DNA of 64,000 nucleotides from the NCBI GenBank assembly GCA_016712525.1, contig JADJQX010000007.1, forward strand, positions 992,001 through 1,056,000, written 5' to 3'. The notes under the pieces were generated by a model. That model worked only from the letters and a program-made list of their open reading frames with translations, ran no database searches and was not told the DNA's origin. The position numbers and the translations under genes were made by a program. Shown here piece after piece: positions 35,241-46,225 of this stretch; positions within the stretch are counted from its first letter, which is position 1, and every line of letters starts with the position of its first letter. Origin of the DNA: Myxococcales bacterium (GTDB lineage Bacteria > Myxococcota_A > Polyangia > Polyangiales > Polyangiaceae).

Positions 35241-35786
35241 ATGATCCGCGTCAAACGCGCGCTCGACTGGGCGGCGCAGCTCCACGAGCACCAGCTCCGC
35301 AAGTACCCCGGGGTCCGTGTACCCTACATGAGCCACCTCGCGGGCGTGGTCGCGACGCTCTCGCGCCATGGGTTCGCGGCCGACGTGGTCGTCGCCGGAG
35401 CCCTCCACGACGCCATCGAGGACGCCGGGATCACGAGGGGTGACATCGCCGCGCGCTTTGGCGAGCACGTGGCCGAGCTCGTCGTCGCGTGCAGCGAGGC
35501 CGACAAGAGCCTCCCCTGGGAGGCGCGGAAGGCGGCCTACCTCGAGGCCTTCCCGAAAAAGCCGTGGGATGCGCAGGCCATCACGCTGGCCGACAAAATC
35601 GACAACCTCGAGAGCCTGCTCGTCTGCCGCGCCGACCACGGTGATCCGTGGGCCCAGCTCAAACGTGGGCGCGAGGCCCAGCTCGAGCGCTTCTTCGCCC
35701 TCGAGCGCGCAGCCCGGTCCCTCGCGCCGCACCCCCTCGTCGACGAGTACTCCGCGGTGCTCGCCGAGGTCGAACGGTCAGCCTAA
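35241..35786 (+). CDS. Stand-alone HD-domain hydrolase (small alarmone hydrolase-like)
   Basis: The 181-residue protein is one HD domain like the hydrolase part of RelA/SpoT and the MESH1 enzymes. It has H32 in PYMSHLAGVVATL, the HD pair at residues 56-57 in GALHDAIEDAG, and TLADKIDNLESL later. Such proteins may hydrolyse (p)ppGpp or related nucleotides, but substrate choice cannot be told from sequence alone. It is convergent with parE (28 bp gap) and divergent from the MFS gene. Confidence 0.78.
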   Translation: MIRVKRALDWAAQLHEHQLRKYPGVRVPYMSHLAGVVATLSRHGFAADVVVAGALHDAIEDAGITRGDIAARFGEHVAELVVACSEADKSLPWEARKAAYLEAFPKKPWDAQAITLADKIDNLESLLVCRADHGDPWAQLKRGREAQLERFFALERAARSLAPHPLVDEYSAVLAEVERSA

Positions 35787-35814
35787 GGCTCCGTAAGTAC
35801 TCCGCTTTCAGGCG

Positions 35815-37722
35815 TCAGACGTCGATGTCTTGGGCGTCCTCGGCGTGCTCCATGATGAACTGGAAGCGCGCCTGCGGATCTTTGCCCATGAGGTCGGAGA
35901 TGATGCGGTCTGTCGCCAGGGCGTCGGCGATGTCGACGCGCAAGAGGCGCCTCGTGCGGGGCGAGAGCGTGGTCTCCCAAAGGACCTTGGGCATCATCTC
36001 GCCGAGCCCCTTGAAGCGCGTGATGTCGACGGCGCTCTCGTCCTTACCGAGGCTCTTCAATATGCGCGCCTTGTCGGCCTCGTCGGCGGCCCAGAAGGTC
36101 TTCTTGGCGGCGTCGATGCGGTAGAGCGGCGGGACCCCGACGTAGACGCGGCCGGCCTTCAAGAGGTCGGGCATGTGCCGGTAGAAGAACGTGAGCAGGA
36201 GCGTCGTGATGTGGTGGCCGTCGGAGTCGGCATCGGCGAGCAAGATGACCCGCGCGTAGCGGAGCTTCTCGACGTCGAGGTCTTTTCCGACGCCGCACCC
36301 GAGCGCCACGATGAGATCGGCGATCTCCTTGTTTTCGAGCACCTTCGCGAGCCCCATGGCCTCGGTGTTGAGCACCTTGCCTCGGAGCGGGAGCACCGCC
36401 TGGTGCTCGCGATCGCGCCCCTGTTTGGCGGAGCCGCCTGCGCTGTCGCCCTCGACGATGAAGAGCTCGGTGCGCTCGCGCGCGTGGCTCGTGCAGTCGG
36501 AGAGCTTGCCGGGGAGCGTGAGCCGCCCGCTCGTGGCCGTCTTGCGCGAGATCGCGGCGCTCGCGGCCCTCGAGGCCTCGCGGGCGCGCGCGGAGAGCAC
36601 GATGCGCGCGACGATCTGCTCGGCCACGCTGCGGTTCGAGTTCATCCACTGCTCGAGGGCAGGGCGGACGGCCTGGTCGACGGCCCCTTGCACCTCGGGG
36701 TTGTTGAGCCGGTCCTTCGTCTGGCCTTGGAACTGAGGCTCCGCCACGTACACGCTCAGGATCGACGCGAACCCCTCGCGGATGTCGTCGGCCGTGATGG
36801 TGACCCCGCGCGGCGTGAGCGCGTGGGTCTCGACGAAGTTGCGTACGGCCTTGCCGACCGCGGCGCGGAGCCCGTTCTCGTGCGTGCCGCCGGAGCCCGT
36901 GGGGATGCCGTTCACGTAGCTCCGCACGTGCTCGTCGGTCGACTCGGTCCACTGGAAGGCGACCTCGACCTTCACGTCGCCCTCTTTCACGAGGGTGAAC
37001 GGCGCCTCGTGCACGGGCTTCGCCCCGCGCTCCCCCACGACCTTCTTCAGGTAGTCGAGGATGCCGGCCTCGTGGCGGAACACCTCTTCTTTTCCGGTCG
37101 ACTCGTCCGTGAAGCGAATTTTTACGCCACGATGCAAGAAGCTCGCGATCTCGAGGCGATCGCGGATCGTGGCGGCGTCGAACTCGGTCCGTGGGAAGAT
37201 CGTCGGGTCGGGCTGGAAGTGCACCCAGGTGCCCGTGCCGCGCGCGGCCCCGAGCTTCTTCAGCGGACCTTGGGCTACGCCGCGACGAAACTCCATCGCC
37301 CACTCGGCGCCCTCGCGCTTCACCTTGGCGACGAGCTTCGTCGAGAGCGCGTTGACCACGCTCGCGCCCACGCCGTGGAGGCCGCCCGAGGTCTTGTAGT
37401 TCTGGCCCTCGAACTTGCCGCCCGCGTGGAGCGTCGAGAAGATGATCTCGAGCGCGCTCTTCTTGAGCTTCGGGTGTTTGTCGACCGGGATGCCGCGGCC
37501 GTCGTCGCTCACGGTGATGCTCGATCGGTCCTTGTGGAGGACGACCGCGATCTCCTTCGCGTGGCCGTTCATCGCCTCGTCGATCGAGTTGTCGACGATC
37601 TCCCAGACGAGGTGGTGGAGGCCCGCCGTCCCGACGCCCCCGATGTACATGCCCGGGCGCTTTCGCACCGGGTCGAGGCCCTCGAGGATCGTGATGTCTT
37701 TTGCTGTGTATTCGGTCGCCAT
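35815..37722 (-). CDS. parE: DNA topoisomerase IV subunit B
   Basis: ParE is the ATPase subunit of topoisomerase IV, which decatenates chromosomes. The 635-residue product has the GHKL ATPase (VWEIVDNSIDEAMNG; DDGRGIPVD; HAGGKFEGQNYKTSGGLHGV) and a TOPRIM domain with EGDSAGGSAKQGRD and DADSDGHHI. Both the DADSDG form and the pairing with a ParC-type partner favour ParE over GyrB. The start is ATG 37722, 15 bp after the parC stop, so the two are one operon with parC first. Confidence 0.9.
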   Translation of the reverse strand: MATEYTAKDITILEGLDPVRKRPGMYIGGVGTAGLHHLVWEIVDNSIDEAMNGHAKEIAVVLHKDRSSITVSDDGRGIPVDKHPKLKKSALEIIFSTLHAGGKFEGQNYKTSGGLHGVGASVVNALSTKLVAKVKREGAEWAMEFRRGVAQGPLKKLGAARGTGTWVHFQPDPTIFPRTEFDAATIRDRLEIASFLHRGVKIRFTDESTGKEEVFRHEAGILDYLKKVVGERGAKPVHEAPFTLVKEGDVKVEVAFQWTESTDEHVRSYVNGIPTGSGGTHENGLRAAVGKAVRNFVETHALTPRGVTITADDIREGFASILSVYVAEPQFQGQTKDRLNNPEVQGAVDQAVRPALEQWMNSNRSVAEQIVARIVLSARAREASRAASAAISRKTATSGRLTLPGKLSDCTSHARERTELFIVEGDSAGGSAKQGRDREHQAVLPLRGKVLNTEAMGLAKVLENKEIADLIVALGCGVGKDLDVEKLRYARVILLADADSDGHHITTLLLTFFYRHMPDLLKAGRVYVGVPPLYRIDAAKKTFWAADEADKARILKSLGKDESAVDITRFKGLGEMMPKVLWETTLSPRTRRLLRVDIADALATDRIISDLMGKDPQARFQFIMEHAEDAQDIDV

Positions 37723-37737
37723 CGCGTTTCCGTGCGC

Positions 37738-40178
37738 TCAGGTGCGGTCGAGGGGCTCGGGGGCCGTGACGGGCTCCGAGACGACCTCGGTGAGGGTGCC
37801 CCGGCTCATGATTTCGCGGCCTTTTCCGCCGCGCGAGGTGAGCTCGTAGCGCCCCGTGTTGATGCGCTGCTCGCCCCCCATGCTCGTCTTCACGACCAAG
37901 GTGTCGCGGTCGTCTCGCGCGGCCTTCGCGGCGAGGATCTCGTCGTCGTCGGCGAGGCTCATCAGCATGACCCCGCGCCCGGCCGACCCGAGGTACTTCA
38001 CCTCGGTGAGCTTGCAGAGGAGCGCGCGGCGTTTCTTCGACACGGCGAGGACGGTCTCGCGGCCCGAGACGAGCTCGGCCGTCACGACCTTCGCGCCGTC
38101 GGGGAGCTTCGCGTACTTTCGCCCCGCGCGCGTGTGCTCGGCTCGGCGAACGCCTCGACGCCGAACGTGAGCCCGTACCCGTCGCTCGTGGCGGCGAAGC
38201 CGAACGTCTCGGGGTAGTGCGTCTCGTCGCCCGCGAGGCCGCCCACGACCCGCGGGTCGAGCGAGTAGGCGGCTACGATTTGCTCGCCGTCCTTCATCTT
38301 GAAGAGCTTTTGGATGGGCTCGCCGTAGCCGGTCGTGGCCGGAATGTCGACGATGCGCGCCGTGTAGGCCGTGCCGAAGCTCGAGAAGAAGACGATGCTC
38401 GCCTTGGTGGAGCCCGCGACGACCGAGAGCACCGCGTCGCCCTCGCGGAGGCGCGAGGCCTGCGGATCCTTGATCTCGCGCTGGCGCTTCACCCAGCCGT
38501 CGCGCGTGAGGAGCACGTGGTTGTCCTCGGCGACGATGAGGTCCTCTTCGGTGAACGTGGGCTCGTCGCCGACGGCCTCGATGACCGTTCGGCGCTTCGC
38601 GAGCGGGCCGAAGCTCGCTTGCAGCTTCTGGAGCTCGTCGCGCACGATGCCCCAAATGCCCACCGAGCCGCGCTCGGCGAGGAGCTTCGAGATCTCCGCC
38701 GCGCGCTTCTTTCGGTCCTTGAGCTCGTTCGTGATGACGAGGATCTCGAGCCGCGCGAGCCGGTAGAGGCGCAGCTCGAGGATGGCGTCGGTCTGCTCGG
38801 CGTCGAGCTTGAAGCGCGCCATGATCTTCGTCTTCGAGTCCTCCCGGCCCTCGGAAGATCGAATGATCTTGAGGATTTGGTCGAGGGCATCGAACACCGT
38901 CGCGAGGCCTTCGAGGATGTGCATCCTCTTCTTGATCTCGCCGAGCTCGTGCTGGAGCCGCTTCGTCACCACCTCGAGGCGGAAGTGGAGGAAGTGCCAA
39001 AGCATCGACTTCAGATCGAGGCGCTCGGGCCGGCCCACGTCGGGGTTCTCCGTCGGCACGAGGCACGTCATGTTGACGGCGAAGTTCGACTGGAGCGGCG
39101 TGTTCTTGAAGAGGTACGCGAGCACCTTCTGCTCGTCGGCTTCCTTCTTGAGCTCGAGCTCGATGCGCACGTCCTCGGTGGAGACGTCGCGCACGTCGAG
39201 GAGGAGGGGCATCTTCCGCGCGAGCACCACGTCGGCGATGCGCTCGACGAGCACCGACTTGTTCACCGCGTAGGGGATGCTGGTGATCACGATCTTCTTC
39301 GACGTGCGCGTGGCCTCGCCGGGCTCCCACGTGGCGCGGACCTTGATGGTGCCGTGGCCGGTCTCGTAGATCTGCTTGATCTCTTCGGGGCTCGAGACGA
39401 TCTGGCCCCCGGTGGGGAAGTCGGGGCCCTTCACTGTGCGGGCGAGCTCGCGCGACGAGAGCTGCTTTCCCTCGAGCAAGGCGTCGAGGAGCCTCACCGA
39501 GGCGACACACACCTCCTCGGGGTTGTGCGGCGGGATGTTCGTCGCCATCCCGACGGCGATGCCCGTCGCCCCGTTCACCAGCAAATTCGGGAGCTTGGAC
39601 GGGAGCACGACCGGCTCGGACTTCGTGCCGTCGTAGTTCGGGTGGTAGTGGACGGTGCCCTGATCGAGGCCGCTCAAGAGCTCGGGCGCCGTGGGCGCGA
39701 GGCGGCACTCGGTGTAGCGCATGGCCGCGGCCGGGTCGCCGTCGAGCGAGCCGAAGTTTCCGGAGCCGTCGACGAGAGGGACGCGCATCGCGAAGGGCTG
39801 GGCGAGGCGGACGAGGGCCTCGTAGATGGACGAGTCGCCGTGCGGGTGGAAGCCGCCCATCACGTCGCCGACCACCGTCGCGCACTTCTTGTGCTTCGCG
39901 TCGGCCATGAGGCGCGAGCGCCACATGACGAACAAGATGCGCCGCTGGACGGGCTTCAGGCCGTCACGAACGTCGGGCAAGGCGCGGCTCGTGATGACCG
40001 AGAGCGCGTAGTTCAGGTACCGCGCCTGCGCGATGTCATGGAGGGAGACCGGCTCTTCGGGCCTCGCCGGGGGCTCGTCGCCGCCGTCGCGTCGGCCTTT
40101 GGCGCGCGTGCCTTCTCGGGCGTTCGCGCCCGACTTTCCCGTGGTGCTCGGAGTCTTCGAGGATTTTTTCGTGGCCAA
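37738..40178 (-). CDS. parC: DNA topoisomerase IV subunit A (apparent frameshift near 38122-38132)
   Basis: The first 690 or so residues are read from ATG 40178: a basic N-terminus, ParC winged-helix with FHPHGDSSIYEALVRLAQPF (Ser80-equivalent S116, Glu84-equivalent E120), and the active-site Tyr in AAMRYTECRL (Y145). The frame then becomes meaningless and stops at 38082. The continuation is in another frame from about 38120 to 37738 (KYAKLPDGAKVVTAELVSGR; VKYLGSAGRGVMLMSLADDD). Adding one base or dropping two at a CGCGCGCGGGG tract restores a protein of about 813 residues, typical for ParC. The last blade has a degenerate box SRGGKGRE. Either a sequence error or a real lesion explains this; because the gene is normally essential I favour error. 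Confidence 0.85.
38122..38132 (-). other. Frameshift site in parC
   Basis: Reading on the minus strand the tract is CGCGCGCGGGG. Upstream, residues up to AFAEPSTRA fit ParC in one frame; downstream, GRKYAKLPDG fits in the other. A one-base gain or a two-base loss here joins the frames. Confidence 0.75.
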
Positions 40179-40504
40179 GGAACGTCTCGCCGTCGAGGTC
40201 GATTTGGGCGGACCACATCAAATCCGTTCAGTCCCGTCAAGTTTCGGTCGCCGGCGCGGCTGTGCGGGTGTCCCGTGGTCGCCCCCCGAAACGTGCCCGC
40301 GGTGATCGTTTTGCCCGCGCTCCCCGCACGTACCTGGAAGAGCCCCGGCCTCATCCGGGCGGAGCCATGCCCGAAATCTGCTAAATATATGAAATGTAAA
40401 GAAAATGTCAGGCTCTGGCGTGAACGCCCGGGCGTCCAGGACCTCCCAAAGTGCAGTTGCGGAGTTTCCGTACGCCCCTTTTACTGAGACCATCGAGGGA
40501 CCCG
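40179..40504. other. Intergenic region between divergent parC and kinase genes
   Basis: These 326 bp contain no convincing gene. They include a distinctly AT-rich island at about 40378-40410 in an otherwise GC-rich region, which carries the candidate parC promoter described separately. GAGGG at 40495-40499 serves as ribosome binding site for the kinase. Open frames crossing it are shadows of the flanking genes. Confidence 0.6.
40384..40411 (-). promoter_or_regulatory. Candidate sigma-70 promoter of parC-parE
   Basis: On the minus strand CTGACA (40411-40406, five of six -35 bases) and TATATT (40389-40384, five of six -10 bases) are 16 bp apart. Transcription would begin near 40377, giving a ~200-nt leader before parC. 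Confidence 0.5.
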
Positions 40505-42106
<1,602 letters not shown>

Positions 42107-42142
42107 CTGAATTTATAGAACTTTTGCCTAGTGAGGGGACAC

Positions 42143-44860
42143 GTGAGAGCACGCTACCGTTGGTCGACGGGGCTCGGCATCTTGGCCGCCCTCGGGACGT
42201 TGTCGGGCTGCGCGACGTTGGACGATATCGCGCCCAACCAGTGCGGCAACCAAGTCATCGAGGAGGGCGAGGACTGCGACCCGCCGGAGTCCGAGGCGAC
42301 GACCACGACCTGCGCCCCGGTCGGCGCGCGCAATGCGTGCCGCTACCAATGCGAGAAGGAGGCCGACTGCCCGGCCGGTTGGGGATGCGACCTCAACCAA
42401 GGCACGTGCGTCAAGGGCACCGACCGCTTCGATCTGAAGCTCACCGACGAGAGCGGCTCCGTCCGCATGGTCTCCGGAGACTTCGACGGCGACGGTCGTA
42501 AGGACCTCGTGCTCACGCAGCCGAGCGGCCTCGATGGCAGCTCCAGCGGGGTCGGGCTCTTCTTCGAGGAGGGCATGACGCTCCGCGAAAAATACGCGAT
42601 CCCGATCACGCTCGGCGCGCTCGACCCGGTGCCGTCGAAGCTCCTCTCGGACGCCATGCTCAAGAAGGATCCGAACGCCAACGTTCCCGCCGCCGAGTTC
42701 CCGCTGACGGACCTCGGGTTCGCGTCGAGCTTCGGCGTGGGCGTGCTCCGCGGCTCCCCGGACGCGCCGTTCGTGCCCGAGCTCTTTCCGTACCAGGTCC
42801 TCGAGGTCGGCGGCCAGAAGGCATCGCAGATCATCGTCGTACCCCAGCCGGCCGACAAGTGGGGCTCGTTCCGCGGACGCGTCTCGTACTTCGTCGCCTT
42901 CGGTGCCGCCGACGCCCCCGGGGGCGCGCGCGCCACCCAGATCCTGCCCTTCAACATCAACAAGGCGGCGCAAGGCGCCACCGCCTACACCGTCATCTCC
43001 GGAAACCCGCAGGACATCCGCTTCGCCAAGTCGCCGACGGGGGAGGCGACCTGCTTCCGCGCGGAGTCGTGCTCGCAGGTCCTCGTGTACAGCAAGTCGC
43101 AGCAGAGCACGGCGGTCGTGCTGCTCGAGGCTCCAGACATCGACTCGACGGCCCCGCCAGCGCCTCGCATCGCGCCTCGCATCGACGTGCCGGGTGGCGT
43201 CGACTCCGTCGCGATCGGAGACGTCGACGGGGACGGGATCCCCGACATCGTCATCGGCCCGCGCGGCACCGGGTGCCCGCTCCTCGTGAAGGGCTCGGCC
43301 ATCCGGCAGAACCAGCTCGCTCCGAGCGCGGTGAGCGCGAACGAGTGCCAGCGTGGGCAGTCGTTCCTCGGGCTCGTCGACCTCAATGGGGACGACATCG
43401 CCGACTATGTGTATGGTGCATCCATCATCGCGTCTCAGAAGAACGGTCCGAACGTCGGCTTCGCCCCGGTCTACACACGTGGGACGACCCCGTGGACCCA
43501 GATCGAGACGGGAGACTTCGACGGGGACGGGCGCCTCGACGCCATCCTCGCGGTCCAGGGCCAATCGGGGATCGACATCCTTCGCGGGACCAAGGGCGAG
43601 GTGAGGCCGCTCACGATCCAGACGCCCGAGCCGGTCGATCTCATGACCGTAGGGTTTTTCGATGCCGACCGCGCCGTCGACATCGCCTACACGACCAAGG
43701 TCGGCCGCAAGAACAAGGAGGCGTCGGCCTACATCCGCTTCGGCGGGGGCGAGGACGTGACGGTGCCGATCGGCCGCAAGAACGTGTCTCAGATCGTGAA
43801 CCTGCGGCGCCCCCTCGCCGAGCCCGTCCTCCCCGACGTGGACTTCCTCGGCCTGGTCCAGGACTCGGAGGTCACGGCCGGCGCAGGCGTCGACGCGTCG
43901 AAGGCCGTCCTCTTCACCACGTACGTCCCGCAAGGTCGGTCGCCGGTGTCGCTCCTCAAGCGGAGCCCCGGCGAAGGCATCGCGGGGCGCGCGGCGGCCT
44001 TCGGCTCGTTCGTCGAGCCGGGCCGTTTCGAGGCGATCCAGGCGGTCCTCCCGGGCGCTGGCAAGTGCGAGAAGCAGGGAGCCAACGTGCTCGACGATCT
44101 CCTCGAGCCGCCCCTCGGTGGGGCGACCTCGACCCTCAGCCGAGCCGAGCTCCCGTACGGGCCGCTCCTGCCCGTCGCGTTCGCCGCGAGCCACAAGGTT
44201 GACGCTCGGGACGAGGTCTTCTCGGCCGTCGTGCTGGAGGGGGGAACGCTCGCCATCAACCGGATCGACGTCTCGCCGCGCGGCGCGCAGCCGTACGCTC
44301 CTACGACAGTCTTCAAGACCCCGTACATGCCCGTCGCGGGGGTGTGCCCTCAGCCGAACCCGAAGGTCGACGCGCTCTATCCCCACGAGAAGCTCGCTCT
44401 CCTCGACGTCGACGACGACGGGGACCTCGACATCGTGTTCTCGGACGGCGGACGCCTCCCGCTCCAGGGGCAGCCCGAGGGCCAGCCTGGGCTCCTCGTC
44501 GTCCTCCGCAACGACGGCGGGACGTACGTGCCCATGCCCGGCCCGGGCGTCGTCGGGCGCTCGTTCACGCGCATCCGACTCGCCGGGAACAAGAGCGCGC
44601 TCGCCGTGCTCACGCCGACCGAGGTGGCCTTCTACCGGGCGGAGGCCGGCGCGCTCGTCAAGGTCGTCCTCGGCAAGGGCAACGACCCCGTGCTCGTGAA
44701 GAAGCGCCCGGACGCGCGGGCGATCGAGGCGGGCGACTTCGACGGAGACGGCGTCGAGGACCTCGCGATTCTCGCGGGCGGGGTGCTCGAGATCGTGGGC
44801 GGCAAGCAGGCTGCGGCCGGCGCGACGAAGGCCGGCGCGACCACGGAGGAAGGCGAATGA
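42143..44860 (+). CDS. FG-GAP/VCBS-repeat lipoprotein
   Basis: GTG 42143 has GAGGGG upstream and is preferred to GTG 42131. The product has 905 residues with a lipoprotein signal ending TLSGC. A Cys-rich segment (CGNQVIEEGEDCDPP, then CRYQCEKEADCPAGWGCDLN) resembles DUF4215-type repeats. At least four FG-GAP-type calcium-binding repeats follow, such as SGDFDGDGRKDLVLTQ, GDVDGDGIPDIVIGP, GDFDGDGRLDAILAVQ and GDFDGDGVEDLAIL, giving a beta-propeller. The location is extracytoplasmic; no enzyme motif is seen. Its stop overlaps the next start (ATGA). Confidence 0.85.
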   Translation: MRARYRWSTGLGILAALGTLSGCATLDDIAPNQCGNQVIEEGEDCDPPESEATTTTCAPVGARNACRYQCEKEADCPAGWGCDLNQGTCVKGTDRFDLKLTDESGSVRMVSGDFDGDGRKDLVLTQPSGLDGSSSGVGLFFEEGMTLREKYAIPITLGALDPVPSKLLSDAMLKKDPNANVPAAEFPLTDLGFASSFGVGVLRGSPDAPFVPELFPYQVLEVGGQKASQIIVVPQPADKWGSFRGRVSYFVAFGAADAPGGARATQILPFNINKAAQGATAYTVISGNPQDIRFAKSPTGEATCFRAESCSQVLVYSKSQQSTAVVLLEAPDIDSTAPPAPRIAPRIDVPGGVDSVAIGDVDGDGIPDIVIGPRGTGCPLLVKGSAIRQNQLAPSAVSANECQRGQSFLGLVDLNGDDIADYVYGASIIASQKNGPNVGFAPVYTRGTTPWTQIETGDFDGDGRLDAILAVQGQSGIDILRGTKGEVRPLTIQTPEPVDLMTVGFFDADRAVDIAYTTKVGRKNKEASAYIRFGGGEDVTVPIGRKNVSQIVNLRRPLAEPVLPDVDFLGLVQDSEVTAGAGVDASKAVLFTTYVPQGRSPVSLLKRSPGEGIAGRAAAFGSFVEPGRFEAIQAVLPGAGKCEKQGANVLDDLLEPPLGGATSTLSRAELPYGPLLPVAFAASHKVDARDEVFSAVVLEGGTLAINRIDVSPRGAQPYAPTTVFKTPYMPVAGVCPQPNPKVDALYPHEKLALLDVDDDGDLDIVFSDGGRLPLQGQPEGQPGLLVVLRNDGGTYVPMPGPGVVGRSFTRIRLAGNKSALAVLTPTEVAFYRAEAGALVKVVLGKGNDPVLVKKRPDARAIEAGDFDGDGVEDLAILAGGVLEIVGGKQAAAGATKAGATTEEGE

Positions 44861-46104
44861 TGGCGACCAAGACGATGCGGCAGGTCCTCGCCGTCGCGGC
44901 CGTGAGCCTCGCCGTCGGTGCGCCCAGCTCGGCCCTCGCCGACGCGACGACCGACCAGGCCAAGACGCAGTTCACGCTCGGCGCGCAGGCGTACACGGCG
45001 GGCAAGTACGACGTGGCCGTCGCGGCGTTCGAGGAGGCGTACAGGCTCCTCCCGAGGCCCGAGATCCTCTTCTCCCTGGCCCAGGCCGAGAAGAAGCAGT
45101 GCGTCGCGGCTAAAGACCCGAATTTACTCAAGAAAGCGCTCGCTCACTACCGCCAGTACTACGCGATGGATTTGCCCCAGAGCGCGAGGAAGGCCGAGGC
45201 GGTCGAGTCGATCCAAATGCTCGAGCAGCTCGCCATGCAGCCCGAGCTCGGCGGCGTCGCACCGACGGCCGCGGCCCAGAAGGCACCGACCAAGCTCGCC
45301 GTGTACGCTAGCGTGGACGGCGCGCACGTGTTCATCGACGGGCGCAACCAGGGAGACGTGCCGTTCGTCGGCTCGGTCGCGCCGGGGAAGCACTCCGTGG
45401 TCGTTCGGCTTGCGGGCTACACGGACGCCACGCGTGAGGTGGTGGTCACCGAGGGCTCGACCCAGACCATCCCGATGACCCTCGTCGAGCGAAAGGTCGG
45501 CGTGGCGTTCGACACGGCGAGCGGTGCCGACGTCTACGTCGACGGGCAGTTCGTCGGGCGGGCCCCGTTCGGCCCTGCGGGCGTCGAGCTCTTGCCGGGC
45601 CCTCACGTGGCCGTCGTCGTGAGGAACGGAAAGAAGCTCGCGACGCGCGAGATCACCGTCGAACGCAACAAGCCCATGGTCGTGCGTGTCCCCCTCGAGA
45701 CGAGCGGCCAGCGCGTGGGCGCGTACGTGGTCGGCGGACTCGGGGTCGTCGCCCTCCTCGGCGCCGGCGCTTTCTACGTGAGCGCGTTCGCGGAGCAGAA
45801 CCGCGCGAAGAACCTGCTCACGCAGCGAGATCAGGGCACGCTCGACGCCGACGGGCTCGAATCGTACGACCGCGCGGTGACGAACCGCGACGCGCTCCGA
45901 ACCTCGGGGACCATCGCGGGCGCCGTCGGGGTCGTGGGCCTCGCCGCGGGGGTCGCGCTCTTCGTGCTCGACACGCCCGATCCGAAGAGCGTGCCCTTGC
46001 GGACCCCCGAGGCACCGAAGGCGAAGCCGGGGTCCGAGTTCGAGGTCTCGTTCGTTCCCGCGTTCGGACCGCTCAACGGCCTCGTGGCGCGCGGCACGTT
46101 CTGA
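44857..46104 (+). CDS. TPR/PEGA-domain membrane protein
   Basis: ATG 44857 overlaps the upstream stop and has GGAGG seven bases before it; ATG 44860 is adjacent. The product has 415 residues: a signal peptide (MRQVLAVAAVSLAVGAPSSA region), TPR-like helices (ALGAQAYTAGKYDVAVAAFE-like), then two PEGA domains (ASVDGAHVFIDGRNQGDVPF; ASGADVYVDGQFVGRAPFGP). Two hydrophobic segments near the C-terminus (YVVGGLGVVALLGAGAFYVS; TIAGAVGVVGLAAGVALFVL) flank a hydrophilic loop. PEGA domains are usually extracellular and linked to surface layers. It completes a kinase/FG-GAP/PEGA gene set; the function is unknown. Confidence 0.82.
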   Translation: MMATKTMRQVLAVAAVSLAVGAPSSALADATTDQAKTQFTLGAQAYTAGKYDVAVAAFEEAYRLLPRPEILFSLAQAEKKQCVAAKDPNLLKKALAHYRQYYAMDLPQSARKAEAVESIQMLEQLAMQPELGGVAPTAAAQKAPTKLAVYASVDGAHVFIDGRNQGDVPFVGSVAPGKHSVVVRLAGYTDATREVVVTEGSTQTIPMTLVERKVGVAFDTASGADVYVDGQFVGRAPFGPAGVELLPGPHVAVVVRNGKKLATREITVERNKPMVVRVPLETSGQRVGAYVVGGLGVVALLGAGAFYVSAFAEQNRAKNLLTQRDQGTLDADGLESYDRAVTNRDALRTSGTIAGAVGVVGLAAGVALFVLDTPDPKSVPLRTPEAPKAKPGSEFEVSFVPAFGPLNGLVARGTF

Positions 46105-46150
46105 CAAGAGGGAGAGCTCTGCCGCCCGATTCGCCGCGCCACGCGAGGCG

Positions 46151-46192
46151 TTCGCGTCTCGGTTCGGCGACGCGAGACGCGAATTCCTCTTG
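46151..46192 (+). terminator. Strong hairpin after PEGA gene
   Basis: TTCGCGTCTCG (46151-46161) and CGAGACGCGAA (46173-46183) form a perfect 11-bp stem around an 11-base loop, followed by TTCCTCTT. It lies 46 bp after the stop of the PEGA gene and 42 bp before the biotin carboxylase start. Termination is likely, but there is no long T-run. Confidence 0.5.
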
Positions 46193-46225
46193 CGGGCGGG
46201 CGTCGTCTTTGGGCACATCCCGTCC

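Noticed and set aside
38217..40487. A long plus-strand frame opposite parC
   Set aside because: Antisense to parC, with the same reverse-codon bias; also crosses the intergenic region.
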